64,000 bases of DNA from Chrysophaeum taylorii. Its lineage: Eukaryota > Sar > Pelagophyceae > Pelagomonadales > Pelagomonadaceae. Both the position numbers and the translations under genes were made by a program. The notes under the pieces are model-generated. The model saw only the letters and a program-made list of their open reading frames with translations, was not told the origin of the DNA and did not search any database. Shown here piece by piece: positions 10,201-22,047 of this stretch (position 1 is the stretch's first letter; the number at the start of each line of letters is the position of its first letter). The stretch spans positions 248,001-312,000 of the forward strand of contig JAQMWT010000531.1 of the NCBI GenBank assembly GCA_029834535.1, read 5' to 3'.

Positions 10201-12480
10201 GCTTCCCTGGATGCTGACGTCGACCTGAATTTGGATGGGACCCGTGAAGTCGACTTGGACCGGAGCGACGTCGACGCGAGACTGCGTCTGAATCGCTCGC
10301 CGGATCTCAAAAAAAGTTTCGTGTTCGGTTGGCAACGGCGTCGGGATCGACGTCGCCGTGGGCGCCGGTGTCGACGTCGGCGCGAACGTGGGCTGGGACG
10401 TCGAGGCGAAGGCGACATTATCGACAGCCATGTCGCCGAAAAACCCTTCGCCCGTGAAGCCCACGAACCTAACGCGAGTAGCCGACTCGGGGAGCCTCAA
10501 ATAGCCCGAGTCGCGCCAGACGTCACCTTGATCGCCCGACTTGAGGAAGCCCTGCGGCACCCACGAGGAGCCATTGTAAAACTCGAGGCCAAGAATACCC
10601 ATGTCGCTGCCATACATGTGGTATTCGAAAGTAACGTATGCGGCGCCCGAAATACTAGCATCGAAAGGCGGACTCTCGAGAACAAAAGGCCCGATGTTGG
10701 GAAAGCGCGGCGTCGAGGCCTCGACAAACATGAAATATCCGCGGGACGATTCCAACGGCCCAGTCCTTTCTGTCGGCGTGCCTTCGATGGCGCGATGCCA
10801 GCCAAGTTCCCCGGTCCCTCCCGAAGTCCACCCGCAGAGATCCTGCGTCTCGAAATCGCAACCGGCCGAGGCGACCGGCACGGGCGGCTGAGCCGTTGGT
10901 GCCGCGCTCAACGCGAACGTGGGGGCAGGACTAGCCGTCGGCGCGGGCGATACCGTCGGCGATTCGGAGAAGATGCCGCGGTCAGTAATCTCGACGGAAA
11001 GCCATTCGGTGTGAGCGACGCCCGATCCGTCGTCTCCGTCCGCGCGGCTCGTGCCGAGAAAGAAGTAGGCGCCCGTCTCGTCGGCGGCCGCTTGATCATC
11101 ACCGGCGCTCGCGTTCCCATCGTCGCCATAGCCCCCGTACGAGGCGTAATAGTAGCCGCCGCCGCCGCCGCCGTAATAATCATAGGCAGGCAACACAACC
11201 AGACTCTCCGTTCCTTGCGTAATCGACGCCTTGCAGACTGACTCGGGCGACGTCGCCGTGGCCGTCGTCAAGCCCTCCGTAATTTCGACGGTCAAATCGT
11301 ACGTCCCAGCCGGGCACAGCACGGTGTTGTTGACAAAATCCGGGCTTCTGATTTCGAAGACGTCGCAACTCCAGGCGATCGCGATCGTGCCGGCGACGTT
11401 CGATTCCGTCGTATAAACTGACGTCGACGACGTCGAAAAGTACACGGCATGGTTGTCGCAGGTCTCGTCTTTGATGAGCCGTGCCGTCACGCGGAGAGTC
11501 CGAAAGGTCTTGAATCCCTCGTTGAACCTGACGTAGTTTGTAGGCCCGACCACGACGAGCGAGCCTCGCGACACGGTAATACCTTGGGCATTGACGCAGG
11601 CCCACGAGCTCGGGACGTCGCACGGACTCGCCGTACCAAACGAGTCCAAGCTCAGCGACGTGATGTCGAGCGATGATGGCGCCGGCGTCGTCGGAGCTTG
11701 GGTCGGCTCGAAAGATCCAACAGGCACCACTTGAATGTTCTTGTTCTCTCGGAACAATCCGTCCTCGATCGCCTCCTCCCAGACGTTCTCGATTTCAAAC
11801 GGGGTTTCCGCGCTGTCGACGGCGAGCATATTTTGAGCAAAGGTATCACCGCAGGTGGTCACCTCGCTTACGATCCAGGCACCCAAGATCTCCGAGTAGT
11901 AGAGCTCTACGCTGCCCAAGGTGCAGTCGACGCAAACAAACGCCGGCCTGTCGTCGCACGCGCCCGAGCGCGAGTACTTGCCAAACACCCCTAAATGGTC
12001 AGCAATTTCGGTCGTTCCGATCAGCAACAGGGCGAAGTTGACTTCGATCGCCGAGTTGGGTACGAGCGCTCCGCCAACGCCTCTCTCCGACCACTCGGCG
12101 GTGATCGCGAGCGGACTCGAATCGCTGCTGCTGACGACGAGTTCCGCGCCGCTGCTGTTTCCGCCGCACGCCGTCGACGTAGATCCAACCCATGATGCCG
12201 ATGTCTCGTCGTAATAGACGGCTGCTGGAAGGACGCAATCGAGGCACTCGTACTTGGGCCAACAGCCGCAGAATCCCGATCTCGTGTAATTGCCCATCAC
12301 GGCCGTCCCCAGACTCGTCGCGCCCACCAGCGAGAATGTCACGTTCAAATTCGAGGCTGGACATGATGATTGTGGCTCTTCTGCTCGCACCACAACGGTG
12401 GTGCCGAGCGTTGCGACGGCGGCGAGTGCCCATGCCGTCCTTCTTCGCCGCGTCGTCGTCGTCGCCGCTGGCATCATCAT
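4240..12480 (-). CDS. Giant multidomain surface protein: MAM, beta-helix, GCC2/GCC3 repeats, C-terminal membrane domain (12 exons)
   Basis: Exons read 12480-8436, 8266-8060, 8002-7856, 7793-7297, 7236-7099, 7034-7021, 6961-6904, 6834-6658, 6606-6501, 6391-5534, 5417-5042 and 4990-4240: 7374 nt, in frame, about 2457 residues. The order is: signal peptide; two Cys-bearing repeats of about 100 residues; a further ectodomain; a MAM domain (about 540-690, CDFETQDLCGW start); Pro/Thr linkers; right-handed beta-helix (pectin-lyase-like) repeats (about 730-1230); Cys-rich GCC2/GCC3 units (CPAGTYS type, about 1325-1680); a CYRGHTGALCGACKRGW module; then about eight hydrophobic spans with the YEPRC-type motif before the sixth, and a charged cytosolic tail. 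Every join restores a family motif, for example CSVC|PSGKYG. It is probably a plasma-membrane adhesion or sensory protein. The exact function is unknown. Confidence 0.85.
6399..6480. repeat. Intronic CAGT and GGCA tetranucleotide repeats
   Basis: Intron 9 of the giant surface-protein gene (6500-6392) is largely made of about ten CAGT units followed, after a short spacer, by GGCA units. Removing it joins QC to YRGHTGALCG in frame, so the repeat expands a spliced segment only. Confidence 0.85.
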
Positions 12481-13000
12481 CGTGTCGACGAACCGGTGGC
12501 ACCCACCGGAATCCGATTCGAGTAGTAGTTAAGAAGAAGGTAATCCTAATAATGGGGGCGTTCAGCGAACAGTATAAACGCGAAAGAGGTATCGAAAGGT
12601 TGTAGAAGGCTGAAAAAGTATACAAGGCTCTGGATGATCGGTCTTCGTGGAGAAATCACGTCAAACTATTGGATGATTGTTTTTTTAATTCTGCGCATCT
12701 TCTGGGATGATTCTCCGCTCAACAGGCACACAACTGGAATGACATCATCAAAAAAAAATTTTTTTTTGTACTTGCTGTGCAAGTAGCCCCCTATTGATAC
12801 GTATTCATAAATCCAGACGTAATAATAAGGTATATGTATCAAACGAATTTAACAAAACTTTGCGGACCCCCTCCTCGTCCGTCGTGTGTTCTGCCTGCCT
12901 GCCCTCCAAAAAAAAGAGGTGCGCAGCACCTTTTTTCCCATTTGGATTCTTCTTCGGTTGTCGGTTCGACGACGAGGAGGTTGGTCATAAAAATAATAAT
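12481..13000. other. Divergent intergenic region
   Basis: This lies between the start of the giant surface-protein gene (minus) and the secreted-protein gene at 13001 (plus). Near 12751-12770 a run of nine A is followed by nine T, a perfect AT palindrome. ACTTGCTGTGCAAGT, an imperfect palindrome, follows at about 12771-12785. No coding sequence is credible here; the in-frame upstream codons of the next gene lack family-like composition. Confidence 0.55.
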
Positions 13001-13864
13001 ATGCGCGGCGATTTTTTCGTGTTGATGTTTGTCCTGGCGGCCTCGCCGGGCTCGGCGCTCACGTCGAGCATGAGTCAAACGGGGTCGAGGACGACGCAGT
13101 CGTCGACCCGAGGCACCTCGTCAGCATCAATCAGCAGTGCGTCGCGGCGTCGGCTTTCGCCGGCTGAGGAGGAGGAGGTTCCGGCCGTCACCTTGGAAGA
13201 CAATAGCCTCTTTTCCATCGGGGAAGCAGGGGCCGAGACGAGGCGCCGTAAGCTCCAAAGCTCGGACGCGTCTCGGCCGCGGAGGCCCGAACCGGCGACG
13301 CTGTTTCGCGAGCCGAGTTTGCAAGACTGCATCACCGCTCCCACGAGCGCCGGGTGCCCCGAGTCGGAGCTCTGCGAGAAATGCGAGCCGCTCTGCGACA
13401 ATTCGTGCGACTTTCTCTGTCCGCCGTCGTGCGACTTTGAAATTGTCTTGGACGTGATCTCGTTCCAGGACCTCCCCGCGGTCTTGTTTGACTTCCCGAC
13501 CTGCGTGGTCGAGCCGCCCGAATGCCAGGATCTCGTCACTCTTGTCCCCGTCGAGGCGACCTTCGTCGAAGGCAGGGACGACACGTTCTTTTCCTCTGGG
13601 GTCAACATTCTCGGCCAGCTCGACCGCGCGTGCCCGACGGTCGATACGACTTGCGAATTTGAGATTTTCGAAGGGATCGGTGACGGTGATCCGGCGACGA
13701 TCGCGTCTACCTACGAGGGTTCGGCGGTCGACGACGACACGGGCGAGCTCGACTCGTCTGACTCGGCCGTGGACGCCGAGTACATCCGTTCGATCTGTGC
13801 CGACTGCAGACTCGCCAAGAAACCGCCCGCTGGCGAAACGTGCTTGGCCAACTGCGTGGTCTGA
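13001..13864 (+). CDS. Secreted Cys-rich protein, function unknown
   Basis: The 287-residue product starts at the ATG that opens MRGDFFVLMFVLAASPGSAL, a clean signal peptide. A Ser/Thr/Arg-rich low-complexity segment follows (about 20-100). After it comes a cysteine cluster with CxxC and CxxxC spacing (CEKCEPLCDNSCDFLCPPSC, about 125-145), then an acidic domain with scattered Cys ending ETCLANCVV. Similar Cys spacing occurs in secreted algal surface proteins, but I know no named family. It lies head-to-head with the giant surface-protein gene about 520 bp away; shared cell-surface roles are possible but inferred. Confidence 0.7.
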   Translation: MRGDFFVLMFVLAASPGSALTSSMSQTGSRTTQSSTRGTSSASISSASRRRLSPAEEEEVPAVTLEDNSLFSIGEAGAETRRRKLQSSDASRPRRPEPATLFREPSLQDCITAPTSAGCPESELCEKCEPLCDNSCDFLCPPSCDFEIVLDVISFQDLPAVLFDFPTCVVEPPECQDLVTLVPVEATFVEGRDDTFFSSGVNILGQLDRACPTVDTTCEFEIFEGIGDGDPATIASTYEGSAVDDDTGELDSSDSAVDAEYIRSICADCRLAKKPPAGETCLANCVV

Positions 13865-14500
13865 TGCTGGGAAATACGTTTGTCCTATTTTTTTTTGATT
13901 GCGCACCGCCGGGCGGTGAAGTGTTTGAAGAACATCGACGACGGTGATTTTGACGCGTCTTCATCGTCGCGCGATGATATTCCAGCAGCAGCAGCGACGA
14001 CGACGACGGCATTTTTGTTTGTTTTTGTTTCTCGGGGGGTGGCGTGTTTCTCATCAAGAACTCTGGTAGTCGCGCAATTGTTGCAGATCCGGAGATCGAT
14101 GGATCAATCGATCGCTCGGTCAACGTGGTGGGTTCCTGGACCTCGAGCGCGGCGGCGGCGGCGGCGGCGTTGTTTGCTCCAGCTGAAAGAAAGAGGGCCA
14201 GTCCTTTGAAGGGGACCAACAACATTAGAAATGTCCCGTGCGAGCGGGAGGCGCGACTACCCGACGGTAGTAGTAGTAGTAGTACTCATTATCATCATCA
14301 TCATCATCATCATCATATTCGCCGTGAGATTTTTATCAGATTCCACCAAAGCTCGCCTCGGCCGGATGGCACCACCACAGCCGTCGTCGTCGTCGTCAGT
14401 CACGAGCTGTGATGGACCACCACCATGGTGGCTTCTCCAGGTAGGTAGGTAGGTAGTTAGGTGCCGACTACACTAGACCAGACGAGCATCGACCACCGGC
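13865..14500. other. Convergent intergenic region
   Basis: This stretch separates the 3' ends of the secreted-protein gene and the alpha-helical protein gene. It holds GCG, GTA, CAT and GTAG short runs (for example 14267-14330) and no frame with convincing composition. Confidence 0.5.
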
Positions 14501-17500
14501 CTAGTAAAGAGGTGGTGGCGAGGAGCAGCCACTCGGTGGTTCGAGGAGCGACGCGGGAAAGCGCGGATCCAGGTGGGTTCGGACGATGGCGGCGATAGCC
14601 TCGGCTCGTCGCTGGCGGGTAGACTTGATGGAGGCCACGTTGGCGAGTCGAGAGAGGCGAGCGTGCGCGAGGGAGGCCTCGCAGGCCGCAACCTGCGAGA
14701 GATGTGGTGTCGTCAAAGAAGAACCGCACCGCGGTGGCTCGAACGAGCGGCGCCAGATCTTTAGCGGCGACGACGGCGCCGTCGAGGAGGGGCCCGAGGA
14801 GAAAAGCAGCGTCGTCGTCGGGGGTTGGCTCTTTACATCGAAAGGGGGCGTTGTCGGGGTGGTCGAGGGCAACGCGGAAGAGGTCGCTCCGGAGAAGCGG
14901 CTCGACGACGATCGTCGCGCAGCAGGATCCGTTGTCGGGTAATTTGACGTTTCGCCAGCGTTCGAGAGACGCGTTCCACACGACGAAAACGCGGCGCTGG
15001 TGGGGTATGCTTATGCTTCCGCCGGGGTCAGCGCCCTCGAGGACGAGGTCTCCTCCATCCAGAAGCGCCGATTCGAAGGCGTCGAAGTCGGCCGAGGGCG
15101 CGTCGCATCGCAGGCGCAACGCGTAGGTCTCTCGGTCGAGCGCGTCGAGCTCCGCCAGTCTTTTCTCGAGCATTTCCGAGTTGAGAAGCGAGCGGGCGCC
15201 GCTCTCCCAGGCGCCCGGCGCGAAGAGACCGAGGCCCGCCGCAAGGCCGTGCGCGTCGCCGCCGCCGGTCTCGTCAGACCGGAACGTCCACGCGCGGCGG
15301 CCGACGGCGTCGCGCGTCGCGACGACGAACTCGGTCGCTCCCGGCGCGGACAGAATTGACAGGATCGACGCAGAACCTCGCGCGTACCGTTGCGGCGCGC
15401 GCGCCGTGGCGCCGAAGAGACGGCGCGCGAGATCGTCGTCGCCGAGCATGCTGGAAAAAGGCGGCGGGGAGGCCCCGAGCGCCCGGGCGAACGCGGCGGC
15501 GCAGCAAAGGGCGACGACGTCCCCTCGCGACGACGACGAGACGGCCAGCAAGCCCGCGTCGAGGACGGCGCGGCGCGTCGCGCCGCAAAGAGCCGCCGCC
15601 GCGCGAGCCGTCCAGCGCTCGATGCATCGCGCCGCCGCGTAAGCGACGATCTCGTCCGCGCCGCGGAGAAAAAAGTCGCGGCAGCAGTCGCGCGCCCCCG
15701 GCAACGCCGCGTCGGCGATGTCGACGGTTTTCGCCGGCGCGACGGACGCGGCGTCTTCGACGAGCGCCAGCGCGGCCAGCTTGACGGCGGGCGGCGACTC
15801 CGACCCGGGTCCCCACCGGGAGAGGCAGGCGAGACAGAGCGGGACCGCCTTCTCGGCGTCGCAGCGGAGGGCGAAACCCGCGGCGCGGAGTAGGATTCCC
15901 GGGTTGTCGGTCTCTGTCGCGATGGCCTCGCCGAGCGCCGCTAGCGCGACAACGCACTCCTCTTCTTGAGGCTCTTCGAGGCCGGCGTTGATGGAAAAGA
16001 CGGCGGCCAACAATTTGGCGCACGAAAACCGGAGCCGGCCGAGGGGCACCGCGTTCGCGAGATCGTCGTCGCGCGCGCAAATTACTTCGCGCGCGGCATG
16101 CGCTGCCGCGTTCAAGATAGCGCGCGCGCCCTCGAGCGCCGCCGACTCGCCCGTGATCGCGTCGCGCGCGAACAGCAAGGCGGTCGCCTTGGAGGCGAGC
16201 GTCGCGTCGCTTCCTCGGAGGGCGGCGGAGATCGCGAGCCGGGCGCGCGACGCGTGGTGCCGCGCGAGCGGCCCCGTCGAGGCACAGCGCCCGACGACGG
16301 CCAGCGCGCAGCACCGCGACTCGTCGCAGTATCCTCCTCCTCCTCCTCCGCGGCTCGGCCTCGAGAGCGCGGCGTCGAAAAGATACTCCCCGAACAAGTC
16401 CAGGACGGCGTCTGGCGTCGCCCGGTACGCTGCTCGGACCCGGTCGTCGTACTCGTCGCAAACCCGGATCGCGCGCGCCGGCCGGCCGAGGGTGGTTTCG
16501 GCGACCTCGGCGACGCACCTGACGCCGGCGGCGCGAAGCAGCCTCGGTCGATGATGATGATGATGATGATGCGGCGACGCGGGAAAAATCGGGAGTCGAT
16601 TCGGATTGCCGAGGAGAGCGAGCGTTCGCCGCCAGGCGAACCGCAGCGCCTCGATCGAGAGGGCGAGGTCGTTGGTTTTTGTCGCTCGGTGCGGGGGCTC
16701 GCTCGGCGGACTGGGCGTCGTCGTTCCTTCGACGACAGAAGCGGGAAAAAGGTCGTCGAGGCACGCTTCAGTCCACCTCGCGTCCTCGACGTCGTTTTTT
16801 TCCGTTTGGCCGTAAAACGTCGCGCGGAAGACGTAGGTTTTGGCGTCGTTTTCGTGGGCGGCCGAAAAGACTGCGAGGGAGAGACGACGCACGATGCGGC
16901 CCCACTCGTCGACCACGGCCGCGCGGAGCGCCCAGGCCGCGCGACACCGTCTCGACAAGAAGTCCCACGCCTCGACGTCGGGAACGCGATCGTCGGCGAG
17001 CGCGCGCAGCGAGACGTGGACGACCGTCCCGAACAGCACGCCGCCGATCGCGTTCCCGAGAGGATCATCATCGTGCGACAGCACCTGGTCCGCGCACCCG
17101 ACGAGCGCGCGCGCCAACACCTGCGGCGGATTCTGTACGTCGAGGAGGATATACGACTCGCGCGAGAACTTACCCGACTCGCGCCCGGGCCGCGCCGCTC
17201 GCAGGACGCGTAGTTTCGAAGCGCGTCCACCGCGGCCAAACACAGCCGCCGCCGGTCGTCGACGTGCTTGTGGTGGTGCCTGTGCTTGGGCTCTTCCTGC
17301 CTCGCGAAGAGCTTGGTCAGCCGGAGGACCAGCCGGAGCTCGAACCGCGTCGACAAGGTCTTGCGAGCGAGCCATCGCAGCGTCACGAAGAGCGCGCGGT
17401 CCGCGATGTCGACCACGCCAGGTTCCGCGAGCGGCAGCGACAGAGCATCCCCAACAATCTCGAGCGCGAACTCGACGTGCCGGTCGCTCGAGGTCAGCTT

Positions 17501-17659
17501 GTCGTCCTCGGCGTGCGCGACCAACGTTTCCAACAGCGTCGAGCACACGCTCAGACGCGCTGCGAGGGGGTACGCCGCCAACACCCCGGCGCATTGCATC
17601 ACCTCCTCGCCCTGCGCGACCAACAACAGCCCCCTCAGCTCGTCGTCGTCGTCGTCGGG
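14501..17659 (-). CDS. Large alpha-helical (HEAT/ARM-like) protein, unknown (3 exons)
   Basis: Exons are 17659-17174, 17120-14730 and 14692-14501, giving 1022 residues. The start is the ATG opening MPDDDDDELRG. Intron 1 (53 nt) has GTAAGT and CCGCAG ends and moves the frame from ...GPGASR to VLARALVGCADQ. Intron 2 is only 37 nt (GTGCGG to CTCGCAG) and restores the tail VAACEASLAHARLSRLANVAS. The protein is a chain of Ala/Leu-rich amphipathic helices, consistent with an alpha-solenoid such as a nuclear-transport, proteasome-assembly or tubulin-folding factor. I cannot assign one. A short HHHHHHH tract sits near residue 367. Confidence 0.65.
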
Positions 17660-17843
17660 CATTTTGATTATTATTTTTTCTGCCGTTGGATTCGTAACAC
17701 CATGTCCGTTTGTAGGATTTCGGGATTCGTCGCACTTTGACGTCAAGTGCCTGATTTGAAAGCATTTTCCAACTTCAGAAATCGGCACCAAAATCTAATC
17801 TATCCACCAAGGCGACGAAGGATTCTTCGCGCTGGCGACAAAC
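17660..17843. promoter_or_regulatory. Bidirectional promoter between helical-protein and ABCG genes
   Basis: The 184-bp gap between two outward-facing ATGs must contain both core promoters and leaders. It is less GC-rich than the flanking coding DNA. I see no recognised box. Confidence 0.5.
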
Positions 17844-20800
17844 ATGTCGTCGTCTGCCGCCGTTGCGCCACTCGACGACCACGACCAACAAGGCTGTACG
17901 CCGACCACCTTGCAGGCCGTGGACCTGGGATACGAACTCGGCGGCAAAAGGATCCTCGCCAACGTGAATGCCACCTTCGAACCACGAAAGCTCACGGCCC
18001 TCATGGGTAACAAAAAAATTAATTTATCGCAATCACGATTGCGGCGTTGACGTGACCAATGGATGCCTCCAGGTCCGAGTGGCGCTGGCAAGACGACCAT
18101 GCTGAACACCCTGGCCCACCGGGCCTCGGGCTCGCGCACCGGCGAAATCCTCGTCAACGGTACGCGCGTTAAGATGATGATGATGATGATGATGGTCGCC
18201 TCAAAGTTTTTTTTTTTTGTTGGCAATCACAGGCTATCCAAAGTCGCTTCAGAAGATGCGCAGCCTCCTCTCCTTCATGCCGCAAGACGATATCCTGTAC
18301 ATGCAACTCACGATTCGACAGCTCCTGCGAGTGCCGCAACGTCCCAAACGCGACGACGACGACGATGACCGTGTGTTTCGCGTAGGTATTACGCGGCAAT
18401 GATGCGCGTGCCGTCGCGGGCTGACGACGCCCCCCGCGAACGCCGCCTCCACGCTAAAAAGATCGCTCGCGCGGACGCCTTGATGAGGACCCTCGGGATG
18501 GCTCACGTCGCCGACAACGTCCTGTCCGAAGTCTCCGGAGGCCAGCGCAAGCGCGCGTCGGCGGCGGTCGAGTTCATGTCGGATCGTCCTCTACTGTTCA
18601 TGGTACCCGTCTCGCGCGACGACGCGTTGAAGCTTTTTTTTTTGTAGGACGAACCAACGTCGGGCCTCGACTCGGCGACGGCGAAAGCTCTCGTCGATCG
18701 CTTGAGCCGAGCGGCGCACGACGAATCGAGAACCGTGATCTGCACGATCCACCAACCGTCGTGGGAATTGATCGTGAGTTTTTTTGTTTGCGCGTTTTTT
18801 TTTTTTTTTTTACGCGCGCGTCGTCGTCGCTCCGCAGAACAAATTCGACAAGGTCGTGCTGCTCGCGGGGCGCGGCGGCAACCTGGGGGGAACGGTCGTC
18901 TTCGACGCGCCACCGGCACACATCCCCGCGTACTTTGAATCGGGAGGAAGCCCCGTGCCGACCGGGGAGAATCCCGCGGACCACATCATGTACGTTCTCA
19001 ACGACGAGGGCGGCGAGAAGTGGACCGACGTCTGGTCCACCTCCGAGCAGAGAGCCGTCGCTACTCAGCAGGCGACCGAGGAGCGCGCCCGCCTCGAGGC
19101 CAAACTTGACCTGGAGAGCGACGACGCGGACGATTACCCCATCTCGTATTGCGAGCAGTACCGGGTGCTTTTCATCCGCACGCTTCACATCTGGGTCGCC
19201 GATCCGCAGCAGGGCCAGCTCGTCTTCAAGATGATCGCTTTGGTCAACGTCATGATGGCGCTGCTGCTCGCGGGGATACCCGACAATTTATCCAAAGGGA
19301 ACGGACTATTCTTCTACATCGCCGCCCAATTTAACCTCTCGATGATTCCTCTCGTGATTATAATGCCCGAGGAAAGGGCGGTCATCCTCCGCGAGTATCG
19401 CAACGGCGTTTTCTCGGCGACGGCGTACTGGCTCGCGCGCTTTACGCTATGCGTGGGCAACGTCATCGTCATGGCGACGTTCCAGACTCTCTTCTTCTAC
19501 CCGGTCATTGGCTTGCCGCTCACGCCTTTCCCGTCCAAGCTCCTGCGGTGGTGGTGCTTGCAATTCCTCTATCTCGGCTGCGTGATGATGCTCGGGCTCA
19601 CCGCCGGTATCTTCTCGCAGTCGGCGCTCGGCGGTATAAAGGCCGTCATCGCAATCCAGCTTCCATGGATGTCCACAGCAGGCGTCCTGCCGCCGCTCGC
19701 GTATGTCCGACCGACCGTTTTCTTCTTGCGCTATCCTAACTTGTTCACCTGGGCGACCAAGCTAGAGCTCACCATCGCCTTCACGAGCGCCGGCGGCAAG
19801 GCCGACGAAACGCTAAGAGAAGGACTCGGAGTGCATCCGGGGAACGCCGACTCGTGCTTTCAGGCCCTCGCCTTCTGTTTTATCATCATATTCTTCGCCG
19901 GTCTCTTTGCAGTTCACCGGACTCTGAACCGCCCCGATTTGACGGCCGGTGGTCTACGCTCGTTCGCGAAAACTCCGGCGGCGGCGGCGGCGGCGGCGGC
20001 GCAAAGCGTCGCGGCGAGCGACAACTCGTACAAGCCGCTCGCCGCCGGCATCGACGACGAAAAAGGCTCCTTAATTGTCACCTCGAACCCGCTCGTCGGC
20101 GCGCTCGCTTCCTCCGTCGGCTACGGCGCGACCGACGTCGAGGCCCCCGCGGTCGTAAGATCCGTTCCAATCGAAGTGCGATCGGTGACGTACCGCCACA
20201 AACGGGCACCCGAAAAGATCGCCATCAACAACGTGAGCGTCCGCTTCAGCCCGGGCTCTGTCACCATCCTGATGGGCCCGAGTGGCGCGGGAAAGACCAC
20301 GCTCTTGAAATTGCTGTGCGGGAGATTGCCCGCCGGCACGTTTACGGCCGTCGACGGCCGCTCGCAGCCGCTTCTCGAGGGCGAGGTCCTGGTTGACCAT
20401 CGCACGACCGACTTTAGCGCGTTCAAGAAAATCGGCACGCTGACGCCCCAGGACGAGGTATTGACCCCGGAGCTCACCGTCCGCCAGACCCTGCTCTACG
20501 CTGCCGAGCTTCGCTCGCCTCGATCGTGGTCCTACGCTCAAAAAGTGGCTCGCGTCAACGCAGTCCTCGTCAAGCTAGGATTGGACGTCAAGGCCGAAAA
20601 CGTGGTTGGCACCTACCTCAAGGTCGGCATCTCGGGTGGCCAAAAGAAACGTCTCTCGATCGGCATGGATCTCTTAGCCGAGCTCCCGATCATGTTGGTC
20701 GACGAGCCCACGACCGGCTTGGATGCCTCGTCGGCCCTCAATGTTGTTCAGACGCTCATTACGCTTGCCTCGGACCAGTACCGAACAATCATCTGCACCA

Positions 20801-22047
20801 TCCACCAGCCCCCGTGGTCGATGGTCATCCAGTTCGACCAACTCGTCCTGCTCGCTCTCGGGAAGCTCGTCTTTGACGGACCTCCGGTCCGGTTGCCAGA
20901 CTTTCTGCGCGCGGGCGGATCCCCGGTACCGTCGAACGAAAACCCTGCCGACTACGCCATGGTCGTCCTCGTGGCCGATAGCAACGAGAAGTGGCACAAG
21001 CTTCACGACAAGAGAGCCTCCGCCGCCTCCGCCGTCGCCGCGGAAAAGGATACGGAGAAGACGATCGGCAGCGACGACGAGATCTCGTCACTCCTCGCCA
21101 ACTTCGACTCGTACATGGTGTCGGAATTCACGCAGTACACGGTCCTGCTGCGTCGGTTCAGTTACATCTTCATAACCGACCCGGAGCAATTCGAGGCTGT
21201 CTTCTTTCCTTCTTTGATTGTCGGAATCGTCGTCGGTCTCTCGTTCCACAACTTCGGCGTCAATGTTTACCTCGCCGCCTCGATCCTCATGGGTTGCGTC
21301 TCGCACGGCATGCTCAGCTTGAACGCCACCATGCTCAACATCCCATCCGAGCGTCCGCTCATCCTGCGCGAATTCAGGAACGGCACTTATTCCGTTCGCG
21401 CGTATTGGTTCGCGCGCGCTACCGTCTCGTCGTGCGTCGCCGTTTTCCTCAGCTTCCCGTTGACCACCATCTGGTACTCTCTCGTGGGGCTCCCCCTGGC
21501 CTCGGGCGCCATCTTGCACACCTGGCTCGCTTCGACCCTCAACGCGGCCGTATTCTCTCTCATGGGTTGTGTGAGTTCTTCGTCGTGTCTCCCCCTCCGA
21601 CCGCGAACGTGTCTTGAGAGGCGTTATGATCGACGCAGGTGATCGGGCTTGTCTGCAAGACCCCGCTTGCCTCGGCGCAGGTCGCGGATCCCATTGGCAA
21701 CTGCATGCTCGTCTTCTCGGGCGCCATCATCGCCAAGCGGTTCATAAAATCATATCTCATGCCTATCTTTTACGGTCTCCCAATCAACTGGTCGTTCAGC
21801 ATCATTCTTGGCGCCTGCTTGGAACACAAAGGAGAAGACGGCGACGACGTGCTCTCCTACTACAGCGTTCACCCCGGTGACCGGCGGTTCGGTTATTTCG
21901 TGCTTTTCGGGATGTATGTTGCCTGGAACTTTATCGGATATCATCTCGCCAGCTATATGATCAACGGTGCGCCTCGTACCGTTGTTTTTGCCCCCCCCGG
22001 CGATGCGAATCACCCCGTCCCCTTTCGCAGGCCAAGACGAGTCCTAG
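17844..22047 (+). CDS. Full-length ABCG-type transporter, NBD-TMD-NBD-TMD (8 exons)
   Basis: Exons are 17844-18006, 18073-18159, 18233-18326, 18386-18602, 18648-18773, 18838-21570, 21639-21966 and 22031-22047 (3765 nt, 1254 residues). NBD1 has Walker A GPSGAGKTT (55-63), signature SGGQRKR (about 165) and Walker B with DEPTSGLD (188). NBD2 has GPSGAGKTT (about 709), SGGQKKR (about 828) and DEPTTGLD (about 850). Each NBD precedes a hydrophobic block (about 334-590 and 985-1240), the reverse order that defines the ABCG/PDR group. Such pumps export lipids or xenobiotics at the plasma membrane or vacuole. The first five exons are small and cover NBD1. Intron 3 appears to be GC-AG, and the last exon encodes only GQDES plus a stop. 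Confidence 0.9.
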
